16,837 bases of DNA, taken from CAYXWM01 sp964392115 (GTDB lineage: Bacteria; Bacillota; Clostridia; Lachnospirales; WRBF01). Position 1 is the first letter of the stretch. Every line of letters begins with the position of its first letter. The notes below the pieces were generated by a model, which saw nothing but the letters and a program-made list of their open reading frames with translations, was not told where the DNA came from and did no database searches. Shown here in pieces: positions 1 to 7,266 of this stretch. The DNA is taken from assembly GCA_964392115.1 (NCBI GenBank), contig CAYMOU010000061.1, positions 1-16,837 of the forward strand, given 5' to 3'. The position numbers and the translations under genes were made by a program.

Positions 1-155
1 TAGCAAATTAAATTCCGTAGGAATTTTCTCTTTATTAATACGGTTTGCATGGTTTTAAGCAAAACGTGTAAATATTACAGAAAGTTCGATGAAATTTTAA
101 TTGCATTGAACTTACATTGATTTAATAAAAATCTAAGGCGAATTATTGATATTGC

Positions 156-183
156 TTGAAATCTTTAGAGTAAATTTTATATT
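156..183 (+). promoter_or_regulatory. Candidate sigma-A promoter for the 294-2116 operon
   Basis: TTGAAA (156-161), a 16-base spacer and TATATT (178-183) resemble a vegetative promoter. It would leave a leader of about 100 bases before the ATG at 294. The surrounding DNA is very AT-rich, so chance matches are likely. The rest of 1-293 shows only a small inverted repeat, TTAAGC-AGG-GCTTAA near 237-251. No riboswitch was recognised. Confidence 0.4.
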
Positions 184-293
184 TTCGAAAAAATTCAGTG
201 AAGACATTTATACTTTTATGTAATAGATATTGATATTTAAGCAGGGCTTAAAACCCCGGAAAATTTACGCAACCTTTAGACGAGGAGTCAACC

Positions 294-932
294 ATGGTAC
301 AATTCGTTCTGTTAATATTGACGATAGGATTTATAATTTGGTTTCAAGTAAGGTCAAAAGTAAATTCTCGTGGGTATCGTAGGGATTTTGAAGAATTCAT
401 GGAAAAAGAAAGACAGGCTAATATGTCCCGCCGCAAAGATATTCCCGAGGAATTTTTTATTAAGCCCAATACGGAACAATTACCTGTAAAAAACCACAAC
501 CAAAACCCGGCCTTGGCGGCAAAACAGACCCAGGTTTTAAAAGCCGCCCAAAACCCCATGCTTAAATTTCCTCAACCCAAAAGCAACTTGGAAATCAAGA
601 CAGAATTCGGCATAGCAAACCTTGAAGATGTAATTAAATATGAAGAAAACCATCAGGCCTATCTGCGAAAGTTACTTGAATGGGCAGAACTTTTAAAACG
701 AGAAGGAAATTCGCAAGATGCTCAAAAGGTGTTGTCCGAAGCTATAGATTTCGGTGCGGATAATTTTCGCACCTTTCAATTATTCGACGAAACTTGTACA
801 GACTTGGAAGATACAGACCGACTTAGGCAAATTTGCAAAAGGATTACTGAAGGTGAATTGCTCAAAGACAACGAATTTTTGAAGACCAAAGTTTTGGATT
901 GTTTTGACAAGACTATAGGAGGTAAAAAATGA
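294..932 (+). CDS. Membrane-anchored protein with TPR-like helical C-terminus
   Basis: This 212-residue protein of unknown function has one N-terminal membrane segment (about residues 3-18, rich in L, I, F and W). A basic, Q/N/P-rich linker follows (about 25-95). The C-terminal half (about 110-205) is helical: the stretch LRKLLEWAELLKREGNSQDA and the residues after it have the look of a degenerate TPR unit. The membrane segment followed by basic residues suggests the bulk of the protein faces the cytoplasm, where TPR-like helices could bind a partner. AGGAG (283-287) lies six bases before the ATG. Its stop overlaps the start of the glycosyltransferase (ATGA, 929-932), so the two are very likely co-translated. 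By inference it may help place or regulate that enzyme at the membrane. No family was recognised with confidence. Confidence 0.75.
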   Translation: MVQFVLLILTIGFIIWFQVRSKVNSRGYRRDFEEFMEKERQANMSRRKDIPEEFFIKPNTEQLPVKNHNQNPALAAKQTQVLKAAQNPMLKFPQPKSNLEIKTEFGIANLEDVIKYEENHQAYLRKLLEWAELLKREGNSQDAQKVLSEAIDFGADNFRTFQLFDETCTDLEDTDRLRQICKRITEGELLKDNEFLKTKVLDCFDKTIGGKK

Positions 933-2116
933 AAATCGGTATTTTTACCGACACCTATTATCCCCAGGTTAACGGTGTCGTATCTTCGGTTTGTACCTTG
1001 GAAAAAGAGTTGACAGCTTTGGGCCATGATGTGTATATTTTTACGGTGGCAAATTCTGCTGTTCCTCGCAGTAAAATAGATAAAAATGTATACAGACTGC
1101 CGTCCATGCCCTTGTTTTTCGTAAAACCCCACAGGCTGGCCTTTCATTACTCCCCAAGATTGCTTTTTAAAATGAGAAAATTGCGTCTTGATATAGTCCA
1201 TACCCAAACCGAGTTTGCACTGGGCTTCTTTGGCAAGTTGGTTGCCCGGGTATTTAAACTGCCTTTGGTGCATACCTATCATACTATGTACGAAGATTAT
1301 GTTCACTACATAGGAAACGGTCATTTTATTACACCAAAACTTGCCCAACGTTTCAGCAGGTTTTTCTGCAATCATTCAAACGCAGTTATAGCCCCGGCAG
1401 AAAAAACACAAGTTTGCCTTTTGGAATACGGCGTTAAAAAGCCCATACACATTATTCCCACCGGTATAGACTTTAGCCCATTTTCTTCGGATAAATACAG
1501 TACCGAAGATATTTTGGAAACCAAAAAAGAACTGGGGCTTAACCCGGATGACCCGGTAGTGTTGTTTGTGGGTCGTTTGGCAAAGGAAAAAAGCATAGAA
1601 GTGCTGATAAATCAAATGCCTGCACTTTTGGAAATGTTGCCGAATTGCAAGCTTGTAATAATTGGCGACGGCCCTATCAGAGCAACATTGGAAAGCCTGG
1701 CCCAAGAACTTGGTGTCTCGGATTCCGTTATATTTGCAGGACAAAAACCCTGGGAATACATCGGCAAGTATTACGCTGTGGGTGATGTGTTTACTACCGC
1801 TTCTACCTCCGAAACCCAAGGGCTTACTTATATAGAAGCCATGGCAGCCAAAATCCCCGTTGTTGCCAAAAGAGACCAAAGCGTAAAGGACATTATAACA
1901 GACGGTGAAACCGGGTTGTATTTTGACGAACCGGAGGAACTGCCGAAAAAGCTTTTTACGGCTTTGACAGATAAAGTTTTGGTTGAAAAGATAATCAAAC
2001 AGGGATATAGTTGTATACAACCCCTTTCAGCTGAGGCTTTCGGTCAAAATTTGATTAAGCTTTACGAGGCAGTGAAACCCGAAAAGAAAAAGAGGGTAAA
2101 AACCAAGATAAAATAA
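929..2116 (+). CDS. Glycosyltransferase family 4, diacylglycerol glucosyltransferase-like
   Basis: A retaining GT-B glycosyltransferase of 395 residues. The N-terminal acceptor domain opens with MKIGIFTDTYYPQVNGVVSS, typical of GT4 enzymes, and contains HTYHTMYEDY near residue 115, characteristic of 1,2-diacylglycerol 3-glucosyltransferases and related mannosyltransferases. The C-terminal nucleotide-sugar domain has VGRLAKEK near 213 and the E-x7-E signature at E295/E303 (SETQGLTYIEAMA). The last dozen residues are strongly basic (KKKRVKTKIK), suited to binding acidic membrane lipid. The family transfers glucose or another hexose from UDP-sugar to diacylglycerol at the inner membrane face, giving glycolipids that can anchor lipoteichoic acid. 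The lipid acceptor is inferred from overall resemblance. AGGAGG (917-922) precedes the ATG, and the four-base overlap with the upstream gene indicates coupling. Confidence 0.85.
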   Translation: MKIGIFTDTYYPQVNGVVSSVCTLEKELTALGHDVYIFTVANSAVPRSKIDKNVYRLPSMPLFFVKPHRLAFHYSPRLLFKMRKLRLDIVHTQTEFALGFFGKLVARVFKLPLVHTYHTMYEDYVHYIGNGHFITPKLAQRFSRFFCNHSNAVIAPAEKTQVCLLEYGVKKPIHIIPTGIDFSPFSSDKYSTEDILETKKELGLNPDDPVVLFVGRLAKEKSIEVLINQMPALLEMLPNCKLVIIGDGPIRATLESLAQELGVSDSVIFAGQKPWEYIGKYYAVGDVFTTASTSETQGLTYIEAMAAKIPVVAKRDQSVKDIITDGETGLYFDEPEELPKKLFTALTDKVLVEKIIKQGYSCIQPLSAEAFGQNLIKLYEAVKPEKKKRVKTKIK

Positions 2117-2148
2117 TATCTTTTGATTCAGAAACTTATTAAAGTTTG

Positions 2149-2197
2149 CCTATGGTATGCCTTTATCCTAATTTTTTAAAGGTATACCTTAGGTTTT
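2149..2197 (+). terminator. Intrinsic terminator after the glycosyltransferase
   Basis: Arms 2149-2165 and 2177-2193 pair over 17 positions with one T-T mismatch and one G-U pair, around an 11-base loop. TTTT follows. It lies 32 bases after the stop of the glycosyltransferase gene and separates it from leuS. The U-tract is short, so termination may be partial. Confidence 0.7.
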
Positions 2198-2238
2198 ACC
2201 ATATTATAGACTCCAATAAATTACCCAAGGAGGAAATT

Positions 2239-4641
2239 ATGCAGTACAACTTTGCATCAATCGAGAAAAAATGGAGAGAACACTGGGAACAAAATCCCAT
2301 TCAAAAACCGGCGGACAAGCCCAAATTTTATTGCTTGGATATGTTTCCCTATCCGTCAGCCAGCGGTTTGCACGTAGGACACTGGAGAGGTTACGTATTA
2401 AGCGACGTTTTAAGCCGCTATAAAATATTGCAAGGCTACGAAGTTCTTCATCCCATGGGTTGGGATGCATTCGGTCTGCCGGCAGAAAATTACGCTATCA
2501 AAGTAGGCTCTCACCCCAGAATTTGTACAGCAGAAAGTATAGCCAACGCTAAGCGTCAATTAAAAGAAATTTCAGCTGTTTACGACTGGAACAGAGAAAT
2601 AAACACCACCGACCCCAATTATTATAAATGGACTCAATGGATATTCCTGCAAATGTTTAAAAAAGGTCTTGCTTACGAAAAAGAAATGCCTTTGAACTGG
2701 TGCCCAAGCTGTAAATGTGTTTTGGCAAACGAAGAAGCCTCCGGCGGACAATGCGACCGTTGCGGTACTTCGGTTACTAAAAAATTCTTACGTCAATGGA
2801 TGCTGAAAATTACTGCCTATGCGGAACGTTTGCTTGATGACTTGTCTTTATTGGATTGGCCCGAAAAAGTAAAAAAAATGCAAGCCGACTGGATAGGAAA
2901 AAGCTACGGTGCGGAAGTTGATTTCAATATTAAAGGAAGCCAAGATTCCATTAAGGTTTACACCACCAGACCGGATACCCTTTGCGGAGCTACCTTTATG
3001 GTACTTGCTCCGGAACACGAATTGGTAGAAAAAATCACCGTTGCGGAACAAAAGGACGAAATGAACGCTTACCTTTACGCCGCAAGCACCAAATCATCCG
3101 TTGACCGTATGACAAGCAAAGATAAAACCGGTGTATTCACCGGCACTTACTGCATTAACCCCATGAACGGTGCGGAAGTTCCTGTTTGGGTTTCCGATTA
3201 TGTTCTTGCGGATTACGGTACCGGTGCCATTATGTGTGTTCCGGCTCATGACCAACGTGACTTTGAATTTGCACAAAAATTTAATCTGCCCATTATCCAA
3301 GTAATCAAACCTTTGGACGCAGAAATAACCGAATTAACCGAAGCCTTTGTGGGCGAAGGCGAAATGATAAATTCCGGTTTCTTAAACGGTGCAAATTCCA
3401 AAGATGCTCAAAACCTTGCCATTGAATACGTTGAAAAAGAAGGCTTGGGCAAACGTTGCGTTAACTACAAACTCAGAGACTGGGTTTTCTCCAGACAACG
3501 TTACTGGGGCGAACCTATTCCCATAATACACTGCGATGACTGCGGTTGTGTACCTGTGCCGGAAGAACAACTTCCCGTTTTACTTCCCGATGTTAAGTCC
3601 TATCAACCTACAGGAACAGGAGAATCACCTCTTGCGGCTATGACCGACTGGGTAAAAACAACTTGCCCGCAATGCGGCAAAGAAGCACGCAGAGAAACCA
3701 ACACCATGCCCCAATGGGCAGGTTCTTCTTGGTATTTCCTTCGTTACGCCGACCCTCACAACGACAAGGAATTGGCAAGCAAGGAAGCCTTGAAAAAATG
3801 GTTGCCCGTGGATTATTACGTGGGCGGTATAGAACACGCCGTGTTGCACTTGCTTTACGCACGTTTCTATACAAAATTCCTCTTTGACATAGACGTTGTT
3901 GATTTCCAAGAACCTTTCTTAAAATTATTCAACCAAGGTATGATTAACAAGGACGGAGCAAAAATGGCAAAATCCAAGGGCAACGTTGTTTCTCCCGACG
4001 ATTTGGTCAAACGCTACGGTTGTGACTCTTTAAGAATGTACGAACTGTTCGTAGGCCCTCCGGAACAAGATTCCGAATGGGACGACAGCGGTATAGACGG
4101 CGTATTCCGTTATCTTAACAAAACCTGGAAACTACTTATGGAATACAAAGACAAAATTATTCCGGACTGCAAAGAAACCGAAACTTTCCGCCACAAAATG
4201 ACCTACGAAATCACCAACCGTTTAAATAACCTTACCTTAAACACCGTAGTCAGCGGTTTTATGGAATATACCAACAAACTGGGTGATTTGGTTAAGCGTT
4301 TGGGCGGTATCGATAAGGAAACCATCAAAACCTTGATTATTCTTTTGGCTCCATTTGTTCCTCACATTGCAAGCGAACTTTGGGAACAAACCAAACAAAA
4401 GGGCGACCTTTTCGACCAAGAATGGCCGAAATACGATACCGAAAAAATGAAAGAAGATTCCATTGAAATTCCCGTTCAAATGAACGGAAAACTTCGTGAA
4501 AACGTTACTGTTCCGGCAGATGCAACCAAAGAACAAGTGCTTGAAGCTGCAAAAACTGCTTTGGGAGACAAACTTTCCTCGGTTACCGTTGTTAAGGAAA
4601 TTTATGTACCCGGAAAAATAGTTAACTTTGTAGTAAAATAA
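2239..4641 (+). CDS. leuS: Leucyl-tRNA synthetase (class Ia, with editing domain)
   Basis: LeuRS charges tRNA-Leu with leucine in the cytoplasm. From the ATG at 2239 the protein has 800 residues, normal for bacterial LeuRS. The reading frame stays open upstream to 2146, but that part runs through the preceding terminator, while AAGGAGGA (2227-2234) sits correctly before 2239. Domains in order: HIGH-type motif HVGH (45-48); zinc-binding CPSC...CDRC segment; CP1 editing domain with TTRPDTLCGATFMVLAPEH (threonine-rich region) and GTGAIMCVPAHDQRDFEFA (conserved aspartate for proofreading); KMSKS-type loop written KMAKS (575-579); anticodon-binding helices; and the small C-terminal tRNA-binding domain. 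No T-box fits in the 122-base gap upstream. No canonical terminator follows; instead there is a structured segment. Confidence 0.98.
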   Translation: MQYNFASIEKKWREHWEQNPIQKPADKPKFYCLDMFPYPSASGLHVGHWRGYVLSDVLSRYKILQGYEVLHPMGWDAFGLPAENYAIKVGSHPRICTAESIANAKRQLKEISAVYDWNREINTTDPNYYKWTQWIFLQMFKKGLAYEKEMPLNWCPSCKCVLANEEASGGQCDRCGTSVTKKFLRQWMLKITAYAERLLDDLSLLDWPEKVKKMQADWIGKSYGAEVDFNIKGSQDSIKVYTTRPDTLCGATFMVLAPEHELVEKITVAEQKDEMNAYLYAASTKSSVDRMTSKDKTGVFTGTYCINPMNGAEVPVWVSDYVLADYGTGAIMCVPAHDQRDFEFAQKFNLPIIQVIKPLDAEITELTEAFVGEGEMINSGFLNGANSKDAQNLAIEYVEKEGLGKRCVNYKLRDWVFSRQRYWGEPIPIIHCDDCGCVPVPEEQLPVLLPDVKSYQPTGTGESPLAAMTDWVKTTCPQCGKEARRETNTMPQWAGSSWYFLRYADPHNDKELASKEALKKWLPVDYYVGGIEHAVLHLLYARFYTKFLFDIDVVDFQEPFLKLFNQGMINKDGAKMAKSKGNVVSPDDLVKRYGCDSLRMYELFVGPPEQDSEWDDSGIDGVFRYLNKTWKLLMEYKDKIIPDCKETETFRHKMTYEITNRLNNLTLNTVVSGFMEYTNKLGDLVKRLGGIDKETIKTLIILLAPFVPHIASELWEQTKQKGDLFDQEWPKYDTEKMKEDSIEIPVQMNGKLRENVTVPADATKEQVLEAAKTALGDKLSSVTVVKEIYVPGKIVNFVVK

Positions 4642-4990
4642 CAGCAATACTCAGCAATAAATCCAATTTCTCACCTTATAAAAATATCAATCCTCCGGTG
4701 AAAGGACTGTACCCGGTACTTTCACTATAGGCATTAATATGGGCTGCGGAAACGGACAGCGCTTCGTTTCCGTAACCTAATATTGCTGCACTCTTTTACA
4801 TATTTATCCGTTCCTTAAATTTAGTGCTTTTCTTTGTTATACCTTTTCCGTATATTTAATCTTCCTTAAAAAACAATTAATACTTTATTAAGGTTATTTA
4901 TTCATCTTTACCGAATATCTTGTAAGCAAGACCAAGCATACTTAACTCAAAAACTACAGATTTAAGATTAAGCTTGAAAGGAGGGTGAAT
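4642..4990. other. Intergenic region with structured, GC-richer island
   Basis: 349 bases lie between leuS and the next gene. The first 150 are richer in G+C than the rest and form nested inverted repeats. CAGCAATA (4642-4649, repeated at 4652-4659) can pair with TATTGCTG (4781-4788). This encloses two hairpins: GTGAAAG (4698-4704) with CTTTCAC (4719-4725), and CGGAAACG (4747-4754) with CGTTTCCG (4765-4772). On the minus strand 4679-4795 is a stop-free run of 39 codons with no start codon. The remainder (about 4800-4976) is AT-rich, with nothing recognisable except the ribosome site of the next gene. It could be a structured 3' UTR, a small RNA or the remnant of a mobile repeat. Confidence 0.45.
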
Positions 4991-6643
4991 ATGTTTAGGA
5001 CGACGGTATTATTGACAATTGCCGTATGTACCGTATTGTTAATATGTAACGGGGTTTACGGCTTTAATCCGGAGGAGGTCACTATCCGGACAGAGTATAT
5101 GACCGATTCGGAAGACCATCCCTATGCCAAATACACAGCCACTCACAGAAACACGGTTTTATGGGAATTTGTAACTCCCGGTCAGCCAAATTCCGGGCTT
5201 ACAGGCATAGATTATTTTGTAATACCCGATATAGTTTTGATTCCTGTGGATTCTGACCTTTTCGCCCTAGACTTAAAAACAGGAATTCAGCGTTGGAGGG
5301 TACAAGGCACGGGCATAGGCATAAGCGTGGTATCGGACAGTAACAACAATATTTACGTTACAAGTTTCAGTCAACCCGATCTTAGTATAATCAGCCGTGA
5401 AGGCGAGCTTTTACGCCGCATCGAAAGCTTTAACGAACTGCTAAAACGTCCCGTACAAATAAGAACACACGGCGATTATTTGAAAATAACCTATTCATTC
5501 TCCGATATACAAGGCTTGGACGACCCGAAAAATCAAGGGATTTATCCGGACTTAGACTACGAAGAATACGGCCTAAACTGCATATACGTGAGAATAGATG
5601 AATTGCTTGCAAAGCCCTCCGTTAATAACGGTATTCTAACTCCTCTTTCGGCTTTAAGCCCCTTGGTTAAGCAAAATGAAACTAAGGCCAAGCTTAGTGT
5701 ATATTTGCGAGAGTTTTTACAATGGCCCGTTTATTTCTATAAATTTGATGTGAATAACCTTGATACAGATAAAATTTTGGAAATGATGTTTACCTATAAT
5801 TTCAATAATGAGGAATTTATTGAATTTGTTTCGGAAAGTCCTTTATATGAAGAATACGCAAGCCTTAGGAGGACCACCCCGGAAAAATTTTCGGCCTTCT
5901 GCAAAAAAGCCTTCGGCATAGATACTGAATTTGAGAAGTACAAAGGAAGCACTCATGAGATATTTACGGCTGAGGATGGATATGTCTACGATGGTACGTG
6001 GTACGGCGGAAACGGCGGATACGGAATAGATACGGTTCAAATAAAATCCATACAACCCATAGGCGAGGAAAAACATAAAACGTATTACTTGGAATTTGAA
6101 ATGTACTACTGCCCGGAAACCGAAGACAGAAGCAATTATGAAGCGGAAAGTGTTTATGATTCTGTTTTGCTAAAACCGCCTTACTATTACTTTGATTTAC
6201 CCATGGACGACTGGTTTTTCGGCGGTGAGGAGCGTTTTACGGTAATAGGTAAGGGTTCAGCCATAGTTCGGGAAACTCAAGACGGGCAATTTCAGTTAAA
6301 ATACATGAACTATGCTAAGGACGATAAAAATAACAGCTTTACCATGAGTCCGGAGGACAGATTGGCATACATACAAGATATGGTTCCGGACAAAATTCAA
6401 GTTTTGCCCTCTGCATTGCCTACACCCGATTTGGGTTCTCTTACCGATTTTCTTGATAAATTGGAGGATTTGGACTTAAACGGAAAAACCGATAATTTTG
6501 CCGCAAGCCCTTCACAAAGACCCAAGGCAGAAAAAAATCCTCCCGTGGATATACCGGTTGTGCCCATTACATTTGCAACAGGTTCTGCCTCCTTATTGTC
6601 GGGTTTGGGGTTATTTATTTATAACAGAATGAGGTACAAATAG
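4991..6643 (+). CDS. Exported, C-terminally anchored protein with PQQ-like propeller start
   Basis: A 550-residue envelope protein not assigned to a characterised family. The ATG at 4991 is preferred over an in-frame GTG at 4985, because AAAGGAGGG (4977-4985) is the ribosome site and would overlap that GTG. Residues 1-24 are a signal peptide (hydrophobic TVLLTIAVCTVLLI core, likely cut after VYG). Residues of about 50-140 resemble PQQ/beta-propeller repeats: ALDLKTGIQRWRV followed by NNIYVTSF and ISREGELLRRI is the strand pattern of 'quinoprotein-like' blades. The middle part is acidic and very rich in Y, D and E (for example FEMYYCPETEDRSNYEAESV). Near the end come a proline-rich spacer and one membrane segment (about 525-544), closed by basic residues. 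The bulk is therefore outside the cell. Too few blades are visible to complete a propeller. Confidence 0.75.
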   Translation: MFRTTVLLTIAVCTVLLICNGVYGFNPEEVTIRTEYMTDSEDHPYAKYTATHRNTVLWEFVTPGQPNSGLTGIDYFVIPDIVLIPVDSDLFALDLKTGIQRWRVQGTGIGISVVSDSNNNIYVTSFSQPDLSIISREGELLRRIESFNELLKRPVQIRTHGDYLKITYSFSDIQGLDDPKNQGIYPDLDYEEYGLNCIYVRIDELLAKPSVNNGILTPLSALSPLVKQNETKAKLSVYLREFLQWPVYFYKFDVNNLDTDKILEMMFTYNFNNEEFIEFVSESPLYEEYASLRRTTPEKFSAFCKKAFGIDTEFEKYKGSTHEIFTAEDGYVYDGTWYGGNGGYGIDTVQIKSIQPIGEEKHKTYYLEFEMYYCPETEDRSNYEAESVYDSVLLKPPYYYFDLPMDDWFFGGEERFTVIGKGSAIVRETQDGQFQLKYMNYAKDDKNNSFTMSPEDRLAYIQDMVPDKIQVLPSALPTPDLGSLTDFLDKLEDLDLNGKTDNFAASPSQRPKAEKNPPVDIPVVPITFATGSASLLSGLGLFIYNRMRYK

Positions 6644-6676
6644 GGATAAAAGTTTTTTAACATCTCTATACACAGA

Positions 6677-6713
6677 AAAACGGATGAAAAATTCAACATT
6701 TTTCATCCGTTTT
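6677..6713. terminator. Bidirectional intrinsic terminator
   Basis: Two perfectly complementary 16-base arms (6677-6692 and 6698-6713) surround the loop TCAAC. Each arm begins with A's and ends with T's, so a U-tract follows the stem in both directions. It lies between the convergent 4991-6643 gene and hfq and can serve both. Confidence 0.9.
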
Positions 6714-6741
6714 GTTTTATAGGCTAAGTACGGTATTTGTA

Positions 6742-6975
6742 TTACTCATCGTTTTGGTTAATATTCAAATTGCCTAGATTTTTTGCCGGGATTATGGTTG
6801 AAACTGCGTGTTTATAAACCATTTGATGTTTACCGTCGGCTTCTATAATTATAACATAATTGTCAAAGCCCTTCAGAACGCCTCTGATTTGGAAACCGTT
6901 AGTTAAAAAGACAGTAATGGGAACAGCATCTTTTCTGACTTGATTGAGAATTAAATCTTGAAAATTCTTACTCAT
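6742..6975 (-). CDS. hfq: RNA chaperone Hfq
   Basis: Hfq forms a hexameric ring that binds small RNAs and A-rich mRNA segments. At 77 residues it has the compact Firmicutes length with almost no C-terminal tail. The Sm1 region is VPITVFLTNGFQIRGVLKGFD (19-38 area) and Sm2 is the diagnostic YKHAVSTI (54-61), with K55/H56 in the uridine-binding pore. Q6 and D7 match the N-terminal helix positions that contact U-rich RNA. The rim, which is RRER in E. coli, is RKDA (14-17), so its positive arginine patch is reduced, as in other Gram-positive Hfqs. AAAGGAG precedes the ATG on the minus strand. The usual miaA neighbour is absent: proS lies upstream after a 291-base gap, so hfq is probably transcribed on its own. 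Confidence 0.97.
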   Translation of the reverse strand: MSKNFQDLILNQVRKDAVPITVFLTNGFQIRGVLKGFDNYVIIIEADGKHQMVYKHAVSTIIPAKNLGNLNINQNDE

Positions 6976-7214
6976 TAAAACAGCTCCTTTGTAAAATCAG
7001 CAAGGGTGGCAAAGTATAAAACCTTTCCCTTACAACATGGTTTATTCATAGGCAATGTATTACACAAAACAATTTTCCGAGTATCTTTTATGCTTTACAT
7101 AATTATTAAACTTAATACAGTATAAAAGTAGTTTCAACATTGATTATATTAAAGAGTTCTAATAAAATTTAAAACTCACTTTAGTATCCGGACGATGATA
7201 TAGTTATGTAAGTT

Positions 7215-7255
7215 TTACCGAGGGTTGTTGGCGTAAGTCAAATAGCCCTCGGTAA
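7215..7255. other. Hairpin between proS and hfq, without U-tract
   Basis: TTACCGAGGG (7215-7224) and CCCTCGGTAA (7246-7255) form a perfect 10-bp stem with a 21-base loop. It starts 12 bases after the proS stop. Neither strand has a T-run directly after the stem, so it is not a standard intrinsic terminator. It may protect the 3' end of the proS message or end transcription inefficiently. The rest of the gap up to hfq (6976-7214) is AT-rich, and no convincing promoter could be chosen there, although hfq must have one if the hairpin terminates. Confidence 0.5.
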
Positions 7256-7266
7256 GTGTATTATTT

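Noticed and set aside
1..293. Possible riboswitch before the first gene (GGGCTTAAAACCCC region)
   Set aside because: No match to a riboswitch core that I can identify, and only a very short stem.
776..1375. 199-codon open frame on the minus strand
   Set aside because: It lies opposite the glycosyltransferase and its upstream partner, with no ribosome site or family resemblance; a shadow of real genes.
1376..2020. 214-codon open frame on the minus strand
   Set aside because: Antisense to a confident glycosyltransferase gene; cysteine- and phenylalanine-rich composition typical of shadow frames.
2146..2238. Upstream extension of the leuS reading frame
   Set aside because: It would encode through the preceding terminator hairpin, and the strong ribosome site fits only the ATG at 2239.
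4739..4780. Possible 13-codon leader peptide (plus strand, MGCGNGQRFVSVT)
   Set aside because: No ribosome site and no attenuator-like terminator or regulated gene directly after it.
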